Assembly: GCA_000972765.1 (NCBI GenBank)
Contig: CP011265.1
Coordinates: 3,469,001 to 3,533,000, forward strand
Direction of reading: 5' to 3'
DNA length: 64,000 bases
Source of the DNA: Verrucomicrobia bacterium IMCC26134
Lineage (GTDB): Bacteria; Verrucomicrobiota; Verrucomicrobiia; Opitutales; Opitutaceae
Shown: positions 17,321 through 26,414 of the stretch, one piece after another
Numbering within the stretch: position 1 is the first letter of the stretch
Layout: each line of letters starts with the position of its first letter
Translations under genes and position numbers: made by a program
Notes under the pieces: model-generated
Databases searched by the model: none
What the model was told of the DNA's origin: nothing
Seen by the model: the letters and a program-made list of their open reading frames with translations, nothing else

Positions 17321-19393
17321 TCATCGAGGCGCAGGCGTGCAGAGAAGGAAGGCGTTTTCGGTCCCGACGAAGTCTGCGCCATGGCTCTCGCTCACGACCG
17401 ACTGGCTGAAATAACTGCCCTTGGCATGGGAATTACCCGCCAGCACGCCATTCAGCCAGTTGTCGCGGCACACATTGTTGAAAAACAGATTTGCGTGGGC
17501 GGAGATGTTTTCGGCGCGGCCCCCGGTGCTGACGCCGCGGCGATTGGCGATACAGGTGTTGGCCGCGATGATGTTGGTGCCGGTGTTTTTCTTCACCTCC
17601 TCGTTCCAGACGTGGACGCCGGCGTTGCCGTTGCCGTTGAGCTGATTGCCAAAAACGATATTGTGGCTGATCCCCTCCTCGACGAACACACCGTGGCGGC
17701 GGTTGCCATTGCTGATATTGAAGAGCGCGGTGCCATCGATCGAACCGGCGTCCAAGTCGATCCCGTCGGTGTTATTGCCCACGCAGGTATTGGCGATCGA
17801 GTGAACGCGCGTGGCGACGTGCGCCCAGATGCCGCGACCGCCATTGGCATAGACGTGGCACTGGTAAACGAAGATGGGGTCGGTGGCCTTGCGAGTCTTG
17901 GTGTAGAGCCCGTCGCGAGAGCCGGAGGCAAGTTGCACGCCCTCGATGAGCGCGAGGCTGCCGGCATGGGCGTTGAGCGGATAGGAGGCCTGGCGCGCGC
18001 CGTCCAATCTACCACCCGAAACCGAGGAGTAACCGGTGGCGGGAAGCGTGATCAACTGGCTGACCGCCTCGCCGCGGACCCAGATCGGATCCAGCGGCAG
18101 GCCGAGGTCGGCCAAGATGCGACCCTCCAGGATGACGCAGGTGTCGGGCGGGAGCTTGAGGCCCTGCGGGGTGCGGGAGACGTATTCACCGGTGAGTTTT
18201 AGAACCAAAACCGCGCCCGGGTGATCGGCGCGGGCGGCGTCGAGCGCGGTTTGCACGGTGGCGAGATCGACCGGGACTGGCTTCTCCAGCTTGCTGGCGG
18301 CCTTGCCACCGGGCACGGTGAAATCGAAACGGCTCAAGCCGGGCACGATGACAGGCAAATTATGGGGGCGGCTGAAGGTGGGCGGATTGAAAACCCGCAC
18401 CCCGATCGCGGCACTGTCCACCTGCAGACCGGGGTTGCCGACGAGAATCAGATCCGCGCTGCCCGGTTCGATCTTCACCGAACCGGTCCACTCATTCCTA
18501 AAAAGCTGCTGCGTGGTGCCGGCCAGCGTGATGACCATAGCAGCGGCGGTGCCGCGATTTTCCGAAACGAGATTGCCGGCACTGGCGGCGGTGAAGGTGA
18601 GCGCGGCGGGGTCGAGAATATCGTTCCGCGTGATGACGCCGCGATCCGAACCACTCAGGATGGCGGCATGGTTTTGTGCGAACGTGTTGCCGGCCACGAC
18701 ACTGTTGACCGAGGTGATGGAAAGCGCGGTGCCGCGATGACCACGGAAGGAGTTGTCGAGACACATGAAACCGCCGGTGCGATCCACCCGCAGGCCGTCG
18801 CCATTGTCACTGAACGCACAACGGGTTACGCTGCCCGCCTCGTTGACGACCGCGGCATCGACACCCTGAAAATCGATGCCGGCCTTGGCGCAACCGACGA
18901 TGGTCAACTCGTCTAGGGAAATGCGGCGACCAGCCTCGACCGAAATGCCGACCAAGCGTTTGCCCGAGCCGTCCAAAGTGGCCGGACCCGGCCCGGCGGA
19001 GGACACCGTGACCGACTCGGCGCCGGAGATTTGAAGCAGGCTGGGCGCACTGCAGCCGAAGACGGCGCGAATGCCGGCGTCCGGCGAAAGGACCAGACTC
19101 ATGCGAGACCCGAGACGAAGCGCGGAGGAACGAATCTCGATATCGCCCGAGGCTTGAAATACGAGAAATGCATCCGGGTTTTCCAACCGGGCACGGTCGA
19201 TGACGGCCTGCACCGACTTCGCCGAACCGCGGGGTAATGGAACCTGAACCGCAGCCTTCCCAGGTGCGACCCGGTCGGACAGGACAGGCGGCGTATAGGT
19301 GCGAACCGCCGCCAGTCCGGAGTTCAAAGCAAAAACGCAGGTCAAGACGACCAAGAGGAAATGAGGCAGGAAGCGGGACGGGGCGGGTTGCAT
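17321..19393 (-). CDS. Secreted tandem right-handed beta-helix protein
   Basis: 690 residues with a signal peptide ending about residue 29 (CVFALNSGLAA). As in the gene at 8860-11679, there are two parallel beta-helices, each introduced by the same motif: VQAVIDRARLENPDAFLV at residue 61 and VQTALDAARADHPGAVLV at about 380. Between and after these are NosD-like rungs (GDGLRVDRTGGFMCLDNSF; GIWAHVATRVHSIANTCVGN; NNTDGIDLDAGSIDG; GVFVEEGISHNIVFGNQLNG). Unlike its paralogue it lacks the Ig-like, EF-hand-like and C-terminal RFLRVKV parts. Function unknown: carbohydrate binding, lyase, epimerase or hydrolase are all possible for the fold. The upstream region, shared with the divergent small secreted protein, holds a variant of the palindromic site. 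Confidence 0.82.
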   Translation of the reverse strand: MQPAPSRFLPHFLLVVLTCVFALNSGLAAVRTYTPPVLSDRVAPGKAAVQVPLPRGSAKSVQAVIDRARLENPDAFLVFQASGDIEIRSSALRLGSRMSLVLSPDAGIRAVFGCSAPSLLQISGAESVTVSSAGPGPATLDGSGKRLVGISVEAGRRISLDELTIVGCAKAGIDFQGVDAAVVNEAGSVTRCAFSDNGDGLRVDRTGGFMCLDNSFRGHRGTALSITSVNSVVAGNTFAQNHAAILSGSDRGVITRNDILDPAALTFTAASAGNLVSENRGTAAAMVITLAGTTQQLFRNEWTGSVKIEPGSADLILVGNPGLQVDSAAIGVRVFNPPTFSRPHNLPVIVPGLSRFDFTVPGGKAASKLEKPVPVDLATVQTALDAARADHPGAVLVLKLTGEYVSRTPQGLKLPPDTCVILEGRILADLGLPLDPIWVRGEAVSQLITLPATGYSSVSGGRLDGARQASYPLNAHAGSLALIEGVQLASGSRDGLYTKTRKATDPIFVYQCHVYANGGRGIWAHVATRVHSIANTCVGNNTDGIDLDAGSIDGTALFNISNGNRRHGVFVEEGISHNIVFGNQLNGNGNAGVHVWNEEVKKNTGTNIIAANTCIANRRGVSTGGRAENISAHANLFFNNVCRDNWLNGVLAGNSHAKGSYFSQSVVSESHGADFVGTENAFLLCTPAPR

Positions 19394-19486
19394 AAAGGAT
19401 GAATATAAGATGGCTCAGGCAAGCCGTATGGGGAGCGTAAGCTTTGTCGAATTTATTTGGACAATAATGTAGAATGAAGCGTTTTT

Positions 19487-19499
19487 TGTAATAATTGTA
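19487..19499. promoter_or_regulatory. Variant of the palindromic operator (TGTAATAATTGTA)
   Basis: Ten of 13 positions match TGTAATAGTTACA, with the left arm intact. It sits in the 139-bp region between the divergent beta-helix gene (start 19393) and the small secreted protein (start 19533), where a shared operator would be expected. Confidence is limited by the degenerate right arm. Confidence 0.35.
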
Positions 19500-19532
19500 G
19501 CTTTTTTGGCGATTTCATACAGCTTGGTCACA

Positions 19533-20279
19533 ATGAAGCTCCTCGCACGACTCACGCTCGCCCTCACCCTTCAATTCTCGACGCTCGCGATGATGGCCCA
19601 AACCGCGCCGGTGAAAGGCGAGGTGCCTTTGGATAATTGGGGCGTGATCGGTGACAAAGCTGGCAAATGGACGCCGGCCCAGGCCGAAGGGCGTGTGACG
19701 TTTTCCGGCGAGGGATTTGGCGACAAGGGTAAGCTACCCGCGGCGTTCTTTCCGAAAACCGAACTGAAGCAGGGGCAGACACTGGAGTTATCGGCCAAGA
19801 TTTTTTTTACCGGCGTTTCAGGCACGGGCAATTTCCGTTTCGGTCTGTTTTTAAAACGCTCCAAAGATCATGCACGCGGATGGCTTGGCTACTGTGCCTT
19901 TGCCGGGCTGGAGAAAAATTTCCCCAATGGCGGTCTCTATGCACGCATGCAGGGCAATGACACGACCTTCGACTCGGTGGACGAATCCAATCCGGAAGCC
20001 GCCCCGCGCCTGCTCTCCAACGCAAAAGGAGCGATCCAAAACATACGGAATGGGGCCTATCACTTGACCATGAGCCTGAAACGCACGGGGAAAGAAATCG
20101 AGTGCACGGCACGTTTGGTATCCGAAGGTGAGGCGGCGATACCGGCAGTGGAGTATGCAGCCATCGACAGTCAGCCCGCCACCTACGCATTCGATACCCT
20201 CGGATTCTCGACACGCCAAGTGCTCTCGGTCGATGTCTTGGAATTTAGCGACGTGAAACTCAGCCTGAAAGGCGACTAA
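19533..20279 (+). CDS. Secreted protein of unknown function, beta-sandwich-like
   Basis: 248 residues from ATG 19533, chosen because it begins a good signal peptide (LLARLTLALTLQFSTLAMMAQ); the frame is open nine codons earlier. The mature part alternates short hydrophobic strands (TLELSAKIFF, GNFRFGLFLKRS, YHLTMSLKRTGKEIECTARL, VLSVDVLEFSDVKLSL) in a way that suggests a concanavalin/LamG-like jelly roll, a fold used for glycan binding or lyase activity. No catalytic motif was recognised. It stands alone between the divergent beta-helix gene and the convergent LacI gene, so it is probably a member of the same locus. Calling it a glycan-binding protein would be a guess. Confidence 0.7.
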   Translation: MKLLARLTLALTLQFSTLAMMAQTAPVKGEVPLDNWGVIGDKAGKWTPAQAEGRVTFSGEGFGDKGKLPAAFFPKTELKQGQTLELSAKIFFTGVSGTGNFRFGLFLKRSKDHARGWLGYCAFAGLEKNFPNGGLYARMQGNDTTFDSVDESNPEAAPRLLSNAKGAIQNIRNGAYHLTMSLKRTGKEIECTARLVSEGEAAIPAVEYAAIDSQPATYAFDTLGFSTRQVLSVDVLEFSDVKLSLKGD

Positions 20280-20331
20280 GCGGATTAACTGGCAACGCAA
20301 AGGAGCTCGGCGGCAGCCCGCCCGCCCCCAG

Positions 20332-21372
20332 TCAGGCCGAGACAACCCGCGGTTGCACCATGACGGTTTGCGGGCGAGCACCGGGATCCCCGCCATGCGC
20401 CAGCAAGCGATCGATGGCGGTGTTGGCCACTGCGTCGAAATTCGGGTCGATGAGCGTGGGTCTGGGCTGAATGTCGTCCACCAAACGCGGCGTGACTCCG
20501 GCGATGACCAGACGTGTGCTGGACGGATCGTCGAGACCCGCCATGCGCAAGGCTTCGGATAATTCCTTGGCCCGGGCGTCGATGGGCAGAAACACGCCAA
20601 TGGGCTTGGGCAGAGCCTTGAGACTCTCAACGATTTCCTGAAAGGTCTGATAAGCGACCGTGCCGGCCGGCCATAGGGGAGTCTGGGTTTGATCCTGCAC
20701 GAAAACGCGCACCGAACGCCCCGCCAAAATCGATCGATCCAAGCACGCCCGACTGCGAATCAGAAGACTCTCCTTGAATGACGGCCAGACGTTGATCACG
20801 GCCACGGACTGGCAGTGCGCGGCGGAGAACAGCAAATGCGCATGCGTGCCGATGGAGACATCGTTCACCGTGACGTGTTCGATGTTAGTCAAGGGATGCC
20901 CGGGCGCGAACACCTGGACGACGGGGAACTGCTCGGAAATTCGCCGGATCGTATCGTCCTCGGGGATGAGCCCCGGAAACATCATGACCAAGGCCCCATC
21001 CACCTTGGCGCGCTGCAAAGTGGCAGGGAGAGGTCCCTTGTCGCTGACACGCTCCAGTAACAAATGCAGGCCGCGTTTACTGCACGCTTCCTGCACCGAC
21101 TGCACAAAGTTGGCCATGCCGGGATCGTCAAAAAGGATGCTCGTATCGGCCACGATCAGGGCAATGGCACCGTGCCGGGAAGGAGCGGAGCGTTGATCCT
21201 TGGGTTTGCGCCCGGGACGAACCGCAGGCCGCACATAACCCAGCCGGTCCATTTCCTGCCTGATCGCCGCGATAGTGGAGGGCTTGACCCCTTGGCCACC
21301 ATTCAAGACCCGCGATATCGTGGCGCGGGAAAGCCCAAGTTTTTCAGATAGCTCGGCAGTGGTTAAAGTCAT
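20332..21372 (-). CDS. LacI-family transcriptional repressor
   Basis: 346 residues. The N terminus carries the LacI helix-turn-helix (TTAELSEKLGLSRATISRVL) and the hinge region (VKPSTIAAIRQEMDRLGYVRP). The rest is a periplasmic-binding-protein-like effector domain: GAIALIVADTSILFDDPGMANFVQSV, VDGALVMMFPG, PVVQVFAPGHPL, TLFSAAH-type strands and RLVIAGVTPRLVDDIQPRPTLIDPNFDAVANTAIDRLL. Such proteins release DNA when a sugar or sugar derivative binds. It is divergent from the sugar transporter-GH2 operon, the standard arrangement for a local repressor, and has a palindrome 42 bp upstream of its own start that could serve autoregulation. The effector cannot be read from sequence. Confidence 0.93.
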   Translation of the reverse strand: MTLTTAELSEKLGLSRATISRVLNGGQGVKPSTIAAIRQEMDRLGYVRPAVRPGRKPKDQRSAPSRHGAIALIVADTSILFDDPGMANFVQSVQEACSKRGLHLLLERVSDKGPLPATLQRAKVDGALVMMFPGLIPEDDTIRRISEQFPVVQVFAPGHPLTNIEHVTVNDVSIGTHAHLLFSAAHCQSVAVINVWPSFKESLLIRSRACLDRSILAGRSVRVFVQDQTQTPLWPAGTVAYQTFQEIVESLKALPKPIGVFLPIDARAKELSEALRMAGLDDPSSTRLVIAGVTPRLVDDIQPRPTLIDPNFDAVANTAIDRLLAHGGDPGARPQTVMVQPRVVSA

Positions 21373-21413
21373 CAGGATAATTACTTACCATTAAAGAACC
21401 CTGGCTCAAGAAT

Positions 21414-21426
21414 AAATGTAACATTT
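21414..21426. promoter_or_regulatory. Candidate LacI operator, perfect palindrome AAATGTAACATTT
   Basis: A 6-bp-arm perfect inverted repeat around a central A, 42 bp before the repressor start codon. It contains TGTAACA, related to the arms of the TGTAATAGTTACA sites elsewhere in the locus. Position suits autoregulation of the repressor. Confidence 0.5.
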
Positions 21427-21549
21427 TAGACCAACACATCCCTTGACGTAGCCGAAGTCCGCGCCAGAAGCGACCCCGCACGCCCTGGTTCAAGTGCGGC
21501 AAAAAGGACGCCAATCACTCCGGCGTAACAAAACGCTTAACGCCTCTTA

Positions 21550-21571
21550 AAAAATGCAATGAAGCATTTTT
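21550..21571. repeat. Inverted repeat in the transporter promoter region
   Basis: AAAAATGC and GCATTTTT form a perfect 8-bp inverted repeat with a 6-nt loop (AATGAA). It lies 108 bp before the transporter start. It could be an operator, or a terminator-like hairpin since T residues follow directly. A similar AATGAAGCGTTTTT string lies at about 19473-19487. Confidence 0.45.
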
Positions 21572-21678
21572 ATATAACTGAATACCATTGCTTTAATATT
21601 AAATTAAGATACAAATATTTGATTTGTAATTTTTTTAGTGACGATTATGTGTATTTGTAGCAATCAAAGCTACCTCCC

Positions 21679-23079
21679 ATGTCACCTTTACCTCAAAGTT
21701 CATCCGCTCCAGCTTCACGCGACGATTACCGGGTGGGAACTTTGACTTACACCGCGCGCGGGCTTTATAGTGTCCTGTTCTGGATGCTTCTAGGCGACTT
21801 TTGCCTGCAAATCATGGAGCAGCTGCCGACGTCCTTGGTGCCTTTGCAGCTGAGATGGGCGGATGCCTCGGCTGCGCTGATCGGGTTTTTAACCGGAAGT
21901 TTGCCGGCCATCTTGGGGATAGCGCTTAATCCCTTTATCGGCGTTCAAAGCGACCGGCACCGGGGGCCGCTCGGGAGGAGGCGGCCCTTTTTACTTTGGA
22001 GCACACCCGTGGTGGTCCTTGCGCTGCTGGGTTTGGGGTTTGCCCAACCCATCGCGGACACCCTGGCGGGCCTCTTGGGATTGAAAGCCGGTGCCGCCAA
22101 GATCGGGTGGATTGGTGCCTGCATGGTGGTGTTCGTAGTCGCAAACACTTACATAATGCAGGTTTACCAGTTTCTCTTTGTGGATGTCATACCGGCGAAG
22201 GTAATGGGCAAGTTTGTCGGTTGTTACCGGGCGTTAGGTGCCTTGGGCGCCTTTGTATTCCACCGCTTTCTTTTCGGGCACGCCAAGACCGATACCGCCT
22301 CCATTTACTCTCTGGCCGCCCTGCTGTATGCGGTCTCGTTTCTCTTGTTGGTCTGGAAGGTAAAGGAGGGCGACTACCCGCCGCCTCCACCCCGGTCCAC
22401 CGAAAGTAAACTGGATATCTTTAAGAGCTATTTCCGGGACTGCTTTAGTCACGGGTTTTACTGGAAAACCTATTCCCTCTCGCTCTTTTTCTGGAGCGCC
22501 TTGGTGCCTTTCGGGACCTTTCTGGTGTTCTTCGGCACCCAACCGGGAGGCGAAGCCACCGGTTATGCCCAGACCGTCGGACTGAGCCTGACGGAATTCG
22601 GCAAGATAAAGGGCTGGTGCTCGCTGATCGGCGTGCCGGTCTTTTTCTTGGTGGGGCCCTTGGTAGATCGTTACCACCCTCTGCGCATCGCGATGGTGGG
22701 ACTTTTATTAAGCGCCGTCACTTTTCTTGCCTGTTACATTTTCGTCAGGGATGCCGCGTCGCTGTCGCTCTGGTTGATCATCAACGCCGCGTCGCAGGCC
22801 GTCTACATGGGGTCCTATCTGGCGATATTGCCCCGCTTGCTGCCACGAGAGAAATACGGCCAGTTTTTCACCGCCAATCAGATTTTCGGCTTTAGCGGGG
22901 TGGTCCTCGCGCCCGTTTTGTGCGGCTGGTTGATTGAGGGGTTTCGTGACTACCGGCTCGTCTTCCTGTGGTGCGCGGCCTGCGCCGGGATGAGCTTTAT
23001 CATGTGCGTGCTGCTCTTCCGGCAATGGCTGAAGCTGGGCGGAGCGACCGGCTACACGCCCCCGGGACAAACTGTTTAA
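21679..23079 (+). CDS. MFS sugar transporter, SLC45/GPH-like
   Basis: 466 residues with about 12 hydrophobic segments. The loop between the second and third helices reads SDRHRGPLGRRRPFLLW, the signature of glycoside-pentoside-hexuronide and SLC45-type symporters, which move disaccharides or oligosaccharides with H+ or Na+. A second hallmark, FFTANQIFGFSGVVLAPVLCGWLI, lies near the C terminus. Inner-membrane location. Only 16 bases separate it from the cytosolic GH2 gene downstream, so the two are almost surely one operon: import of an oligosaccharide, then hydrolysis inside. Divergent from the LacI repressor. Confidence 0.9.
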   Translation: MSPLPQSSSAPASRDDYRVGTLTYTARGLYSVLFWMLLGDFCLQIMEQLPTSLVPLQLRWADASAALIGFLTGSLPAILGIALNPFIGVQSDRHRGPLGRRRPFLLWSTPVVVLALLGLGFAQPIADTLAGLLGLKAGAAKIGWIGACMVVFVVANTYIMQVYQFLFVDVIPAKVMGKFVGCYRALGALGAFVFHRFLFGHAKTDTASIYSLAALLYAVSFLLLVWKVKEGDYPPPPPRSTESKLDIFKSYFRDCFSHGFYWKTYSLSLFFWSALVPFGTFLVFFGTQPGGEATGYAQTVGLSLTEFGKIKGWCSLIGVPVFFLVGPLVDRYHPLRIAMVGLLLSAVTFLACYIFVRDAASLSLWLIINAASQAVYMGSYLAILPRLLPREKYGQFFTANQIFGFSGVVLAPVLCGWLIEGFRDYRLVFLWCAACAGMSFIMCVLLFRQWLKLGGATGYTPPGQTV

Positions 23080-23095
23080 CAAACTAATTTTTCAA

Positions 23096-26000
23096 ATGAA
23101 GAAAGTATCTGCAGAACTCGATTACTTTGCCGAGATCGCCACCGCGGTCAGGATCCATTCCCGCCCGGGACTCACGGAGCCGGCCCGCGCCGCCGCACCG
23201 GATATCACCCTGCCCTTGATCGCTGGGGCCGCCCGGGATGCGCGCCCCCGCGCCTCGAAGATCGCCTCGGCTGAAGATCTCGCCCGCGCCTTGGCCGACG
23301 CGCGCGAACGGCATCGGGAGTTCCTCGCCGACTTCGCTCCGCCCCTGCCCGCGACGCGCGAACGCTTCGAATTAAAAATATTCTCGTGGCGAATCGAACG
23401 CCCCGAGGACCGCTCCGATTTCCAAGCTCTGGCCGGAGGGGCTGGCGAATGGGAAACCGTGACGGTTCCCCACTATGGACCGCCCCTCGGCAAGGCCTTC
23501 ACGTTGTATCGCGTGGAGTTCGACCTGCCGGCCGCCCTCGTGGCGAAGGAGGTCGTGGCGCTGCGTTTCCGCGGTGTGGACTACAAGTGCGAGGCCTATC
23601 TGAACGGCGTCTGCGTAGGCCGCCACGAGGGCTTCTTCGACGAGTTCGAATTCAACTGCACCGGCGTGGCTCGGCAGGCCGGCAATATCCTGCTGGTCCG
23701 GGTGGAGAACGACTACACCATGCTCGGGAGCCACAAGGAGGGCGACGCGATCAATGGCGATAAAATCTACGCCGCCACCGGCCTAGGCTATGATGATCCG
23801 GTCCGCGGCTGGCATCACTGCCCGGCAGGCATGGGCATTTACAACACCGTCCACTTCGAGGGCCGGTCCCGCCTCGCCATCACCGACCTGTGGGTGCGCC
23901 CCCTGCCCGCGGAGGCGGCGGCGGAACTGCGCTTCGAGGTGGAAAACCTCGGGCCGACCCCCAACGAGGACGCCCGCTTCCTGGTCTCCGTCTTCGGCCT
24001 GAACTTCCCCGCCACCGTGCATCGCGACCACGCGCACCGGCCGCACGCCCGGACCGAGCGCGGCTTCGGCGATCTCGACGGCGATCATGCCTCCGACATT
24101 CCCGGCCTGATGGGCCCGGGCGTGAGTTTCGTCACGGTGCGTCTGCCCATGCCCCAGGCACGTATCTGGGACCTGGATACTCCGTGGCTTTATCAGGCCC
24201 AGGTGAAAGTATTGACGGCCGGCGGGCAGTTGCTCGACGCCGCGGCCTGCCCCTTCGGCATGCGGACTTTCACGCAGGACGAACACTCCACGCCCAAGGG
24301 TAAATTCCACCTCAACGGACGCGAGATCCGCCTGCGCGGCGCCAACACCATGGGGCACCTCGAACGCTGCATCATGCTGGGCGACTTCGACCAGCTGCGC
24401 GACGACATCCTTCTCGCCAAGCTCACGAACATGAACTTCCTGCGCCTGACCCAGCGTCCGGTGCACAAGGAGGTTTACGAGTGGTGCGACCGCCTGGGTC
24501 TATTGTTGCAGACCGACATGCCGATGTTCGCCAGCGCGCGGCGCAACCAGCTCATCGAGATCACGCGGCAAGCCGCCCGTATGGAGCGCCATGTGCGCGC
24601 CCACCCGAGTAACATCCTGGTTTCCTACATCAACGAACCCCGGCCGGCGGCCGCCAGCCAGCCGCATCGCTTCATGCTCCGGCCCGAGCTGGAGCGGATG
24701 TTCCTGTTGTGCACCGAGGTCATACGTCAGGAAAACCCCGATCGCGTCGTCAAATGTGTCGACGGCGACTACGACCCGCCCTCGACCTTCGGCATGCCGG
24801 ACAACCACTGCTACTGCGGCTGGTATATCGGCCACGGCGTGGATCTCGGCGCGCTGCACAACGGCGCCTGGCTGCCGGTAAAACCGGGCTGGCACTACGG
24901 CTGCGGCGAGTTCGGTGCGGAAGGCCTGGATTCTTACGAGGTCATGCAGAAATATTACCCCGAGGCGTGGAAGCCCCGCTCGCCCGACGCTCCCTGGACA
25001 CCTGCGGTGATTTCCGAAAGCCAGAGCTGGAACTTTCACTTTCTCTGGTATGACACTCCCGCCGGAGCCCGCGAATGGATCGAGGCCAGTCAGGATCACC
25101 AGACCTGGATCGTTCGCCTCATGACCGAGGCTTTCCGACGCAAGGCTGATATGAACACCTTTGCCATCCACCTGTTCATCGACGCCTGGCCTGCCGGCTG
25201 GATGAAGACGCTCATGGACGTGGACCGCGTGCCGAAAAAGGCCTGGTTCGCTTATTGTGATGCGCTCGCCCCGCTCGCCGTTAATCTCCGTTGCGACCGG
25301 TTGCAGGCATGGTCCGGCGAAGTCCTTTCCGTCGAGGTCTGGGTTTGCAACGATCACGTTTACGCCCCTGCCGGCGCTCGCATTGTCTACGACGTCAGCT
25401 TCGAGGGATCGGTCGTGTCGCATGGCGAGATTCCGGCGCAGCTTGCCGTCTGTGCTCCGCGCGGTCAGGGCATCATCGAGATCAAATTGCCGGCCACGTC
25501 CTCCCGTGGCCGTATCTGCGTCGCCGCCTCCCTCGTCTCCGCCGATGGCGCAGCGCTGCACGACAACGAGATTTTCGTCGACGTATTCCCGGTCCTGCCC
25601 CGGAAGACCGACTCGATCTATTTGCCGGAAGCTTCCGCCGAAACCAGTCAACTCCTGAGCAAACTCAGCCTGGCCGCCTCGTCCCAAAGCGCCGCCAAGC
25701 AGCCGGTGATTTTGCTCGCAAGCCACGAGGCCTACACGAATCGACGCGCCGAGATCGACTCAGCCGTGCGAGCCGGCGCGACGGCGGTTTTCCTCAAACT
25801 AGCCCCCGGCACCTATGATATCGGCGGCTCCGCGCTCGAGGTGCGCAAAGCCGGCATGGGGCCCCGCCATTTTGTTTCCAGCCGGACCGGGCACCCGCTG
25901 CTCGCAGGGCTGGAGCCTCGGGACTTCAAGTTCTGGCATTTTGATGCCCTAGGGCACGCATCTCCCCTCTTGCTCACCGTGCTCGAGGGAGACGCGTGGA

Positions 26001-26188
26001 CGCCAATCGTCCAAAGTGGTGACGGAGGCTGGCTTCGCCCCTGGGCCTACACCCCAGCGATCGTGGAGCGAAAGTCAGGCCTTGGCGTCTGGCGTGTGTG
26101 CCAGCTCGAACTGGGCGCCACCATCGAAACCACCCCGACAAGTGCGATCCTGGCCCGCCGTCTCCTCGGCATAGACCTGGTCGCATGA
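23096..26188 (+). CDS. Cytosolic glycoside hydrolase family 2 enzyme
   Basis: 1030 residues without a signal peptide, in contrast to the two exported GH2 enzymes of this locus. An unusual N-terminal extension of about 110 residues precedes the sugar-binding domain (FTLYRVEFDLPAALVAKEVV, FRGVDYKCEAYLNG). The Ig-like domain and TIM barrel follow (FHLNGREIRLRGANTMGHLE); the acid/base is probably Glu514 in SYINEPRP and the nucleophile Glu641 in AVISESQSW. The C-terminal 250 residues contain a further beta domain and a glutamine-amidotransferase-like or trehalose-utilisation-like stretch with no clear active site. It probably cleaves the oligosaccharide brought in by the transporter encoded just upstream. 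Specificity is unknown. Confidence 0.88.
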   Translation: MKKVSAELDYFAEIATAVRIHSRPGLTEPARAAAPDITLPLIAGAARDARPRASKIASAEDLARALADARERHREFLADFAPPLPATRERFELKIFSWRIERPEDRSDFQALAGGAGEWETVTVPHYGPPLGKAFTLYRVEFDLPAALVAKEVVALRFRGVDYKCEAYLNGVCVGRHEGFFDEFEFNCTGVARQAGNILLVRVENDYTMLGSHKEGDAINGDKIYAATGLGYDDPVRGWHHCPAGMGIYNTVHFEGRSRLAITDLWVRPLPAEAAAELRFEVENLGPTPNEDARFLVSVFGLNFPATVHRDHAHRPHARTERGFGDLDGDHASDIPGLMGPGVSFVTVRLPMPQARIWDLDTPWLYQAQVKVLTAGGQLLDAAACPFGMRTFTQDEHSTPKGKFHLNGREIRLRGANTMGHLERCIMLGDFDQLRDDILLAKLTNMNFLRLTQRPVHKEVYEWCDRLGLLLQTDMPMFASARRNQLIEITRQAARMERHVRAHPSNILVSYINEPRPAAASQPHRFMLRPELERMFLLCTEVIRQENPDRVVKCVDGDYDPPSTFGMPDNHCYCGWYIGHGVDLGALHNGAWLPVKPGWHYGCGEFGAEGLDSYEVMQKYYPEAWKPRSPDAPWTPAVISESQSWNFHFLWYDTPAGAREWIEASQDHQTWIVRLMTEAFRRKADMNTFAIHLFIDAWPAGWMKTLMDVDRVPKKAWFAYCDALAPLAVNLRCDRLQAWSGEVLSVEVWVCNDHVYAPAGARIVYDVSFEGSVVSHGEIPAQLAVCAPRGQGIIEIKLPATSSRGRICVAASLVSADGAALHDNEIFVDVFPVLPRKTDSIYLPEASAETSQLLSKLSLAASSQSAAKQPVILLASHEAYTNRRAEIDSAVRAGATAVFLKLAPGTYDIGGSALEVRKAGMGPRHFVSSRTGHPLLAGLEPRDFKFWHFDALGHASPLLLTVLEGDAWTPIVQSGDGGWLRPWAYTPAIVERKSGLGVWRVCQLELGATIETTPTSAILARRLLGIDLVA

Positions 26189-26340
26189 CCGATTGCGTTG
26201 GATAGGCGCTTGATCAGTCGAGTGTGCCATCCCCCCGCGTCTACCCCCGTAGAGCGAGGGGATCAACGTGTCGGCTAACTCCGTGTCAGTATCGCCACGG
26301 CCCGAATCGTCCTTGGATGTGCGGTCCACATGAGAAACAA

Positions 26341-26371
26341 AAAGCCGGGGTCTTTCGACCCCGGCTTTTTT
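26341..26371. terminator. Bidirectional rho-independent terminator
   Basis: A perfect 12-bp stem (AAAGCCGGGGTC with GACCCCGGCTTT) and a 4-nt loop, with A residues on the left and T residues on the right. It can stop transcription from both convergent neighbours, the cytosolic GH2 gene and the giant repeat protein. Confidence 0.93.
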
Positions 26372-26414
26372 ATTTCGCGGCCCGAAGGCCTCGTTTCGTG
26401 AAAACGAACCCGGC

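Larger units (their letters stand above)
21373..21678. promoter_or_regulatory. Divergent promoter region between LacI repressor and transporter
   Basis: 306 bp, strongly AT-rich toward the transporter. It holds the AAATGTAACATTT palindrome (21414-21426), an 8-bp inverted repeat (21550-21571), and several TTGTAAT/TTTGTAG elements (near 21624 and 21655) resembling half-sites of the TGTAATAGTTACA element. The TAAATTAAGATA and TATATAAC stretches are plausible -10 material. No ORF seen. Confidence 0.6.

Noticed and set aside
24500-25726. Minus-strand open frame of about 408 codons
   Set aside because: Antisense to the cytosolic GH2 gene, which has an intact catalytic set. No family motif in the shadow frame.
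26227-26262. Imperfect hairpin (TCTAC-CCCC-GTAGA with flanking C/G runs) considered as a tRNA or small RNA
   Set aside because: No cloverleaf, T-loop or CCA context; the terminator at 26341-26371 explains the transcript end better.
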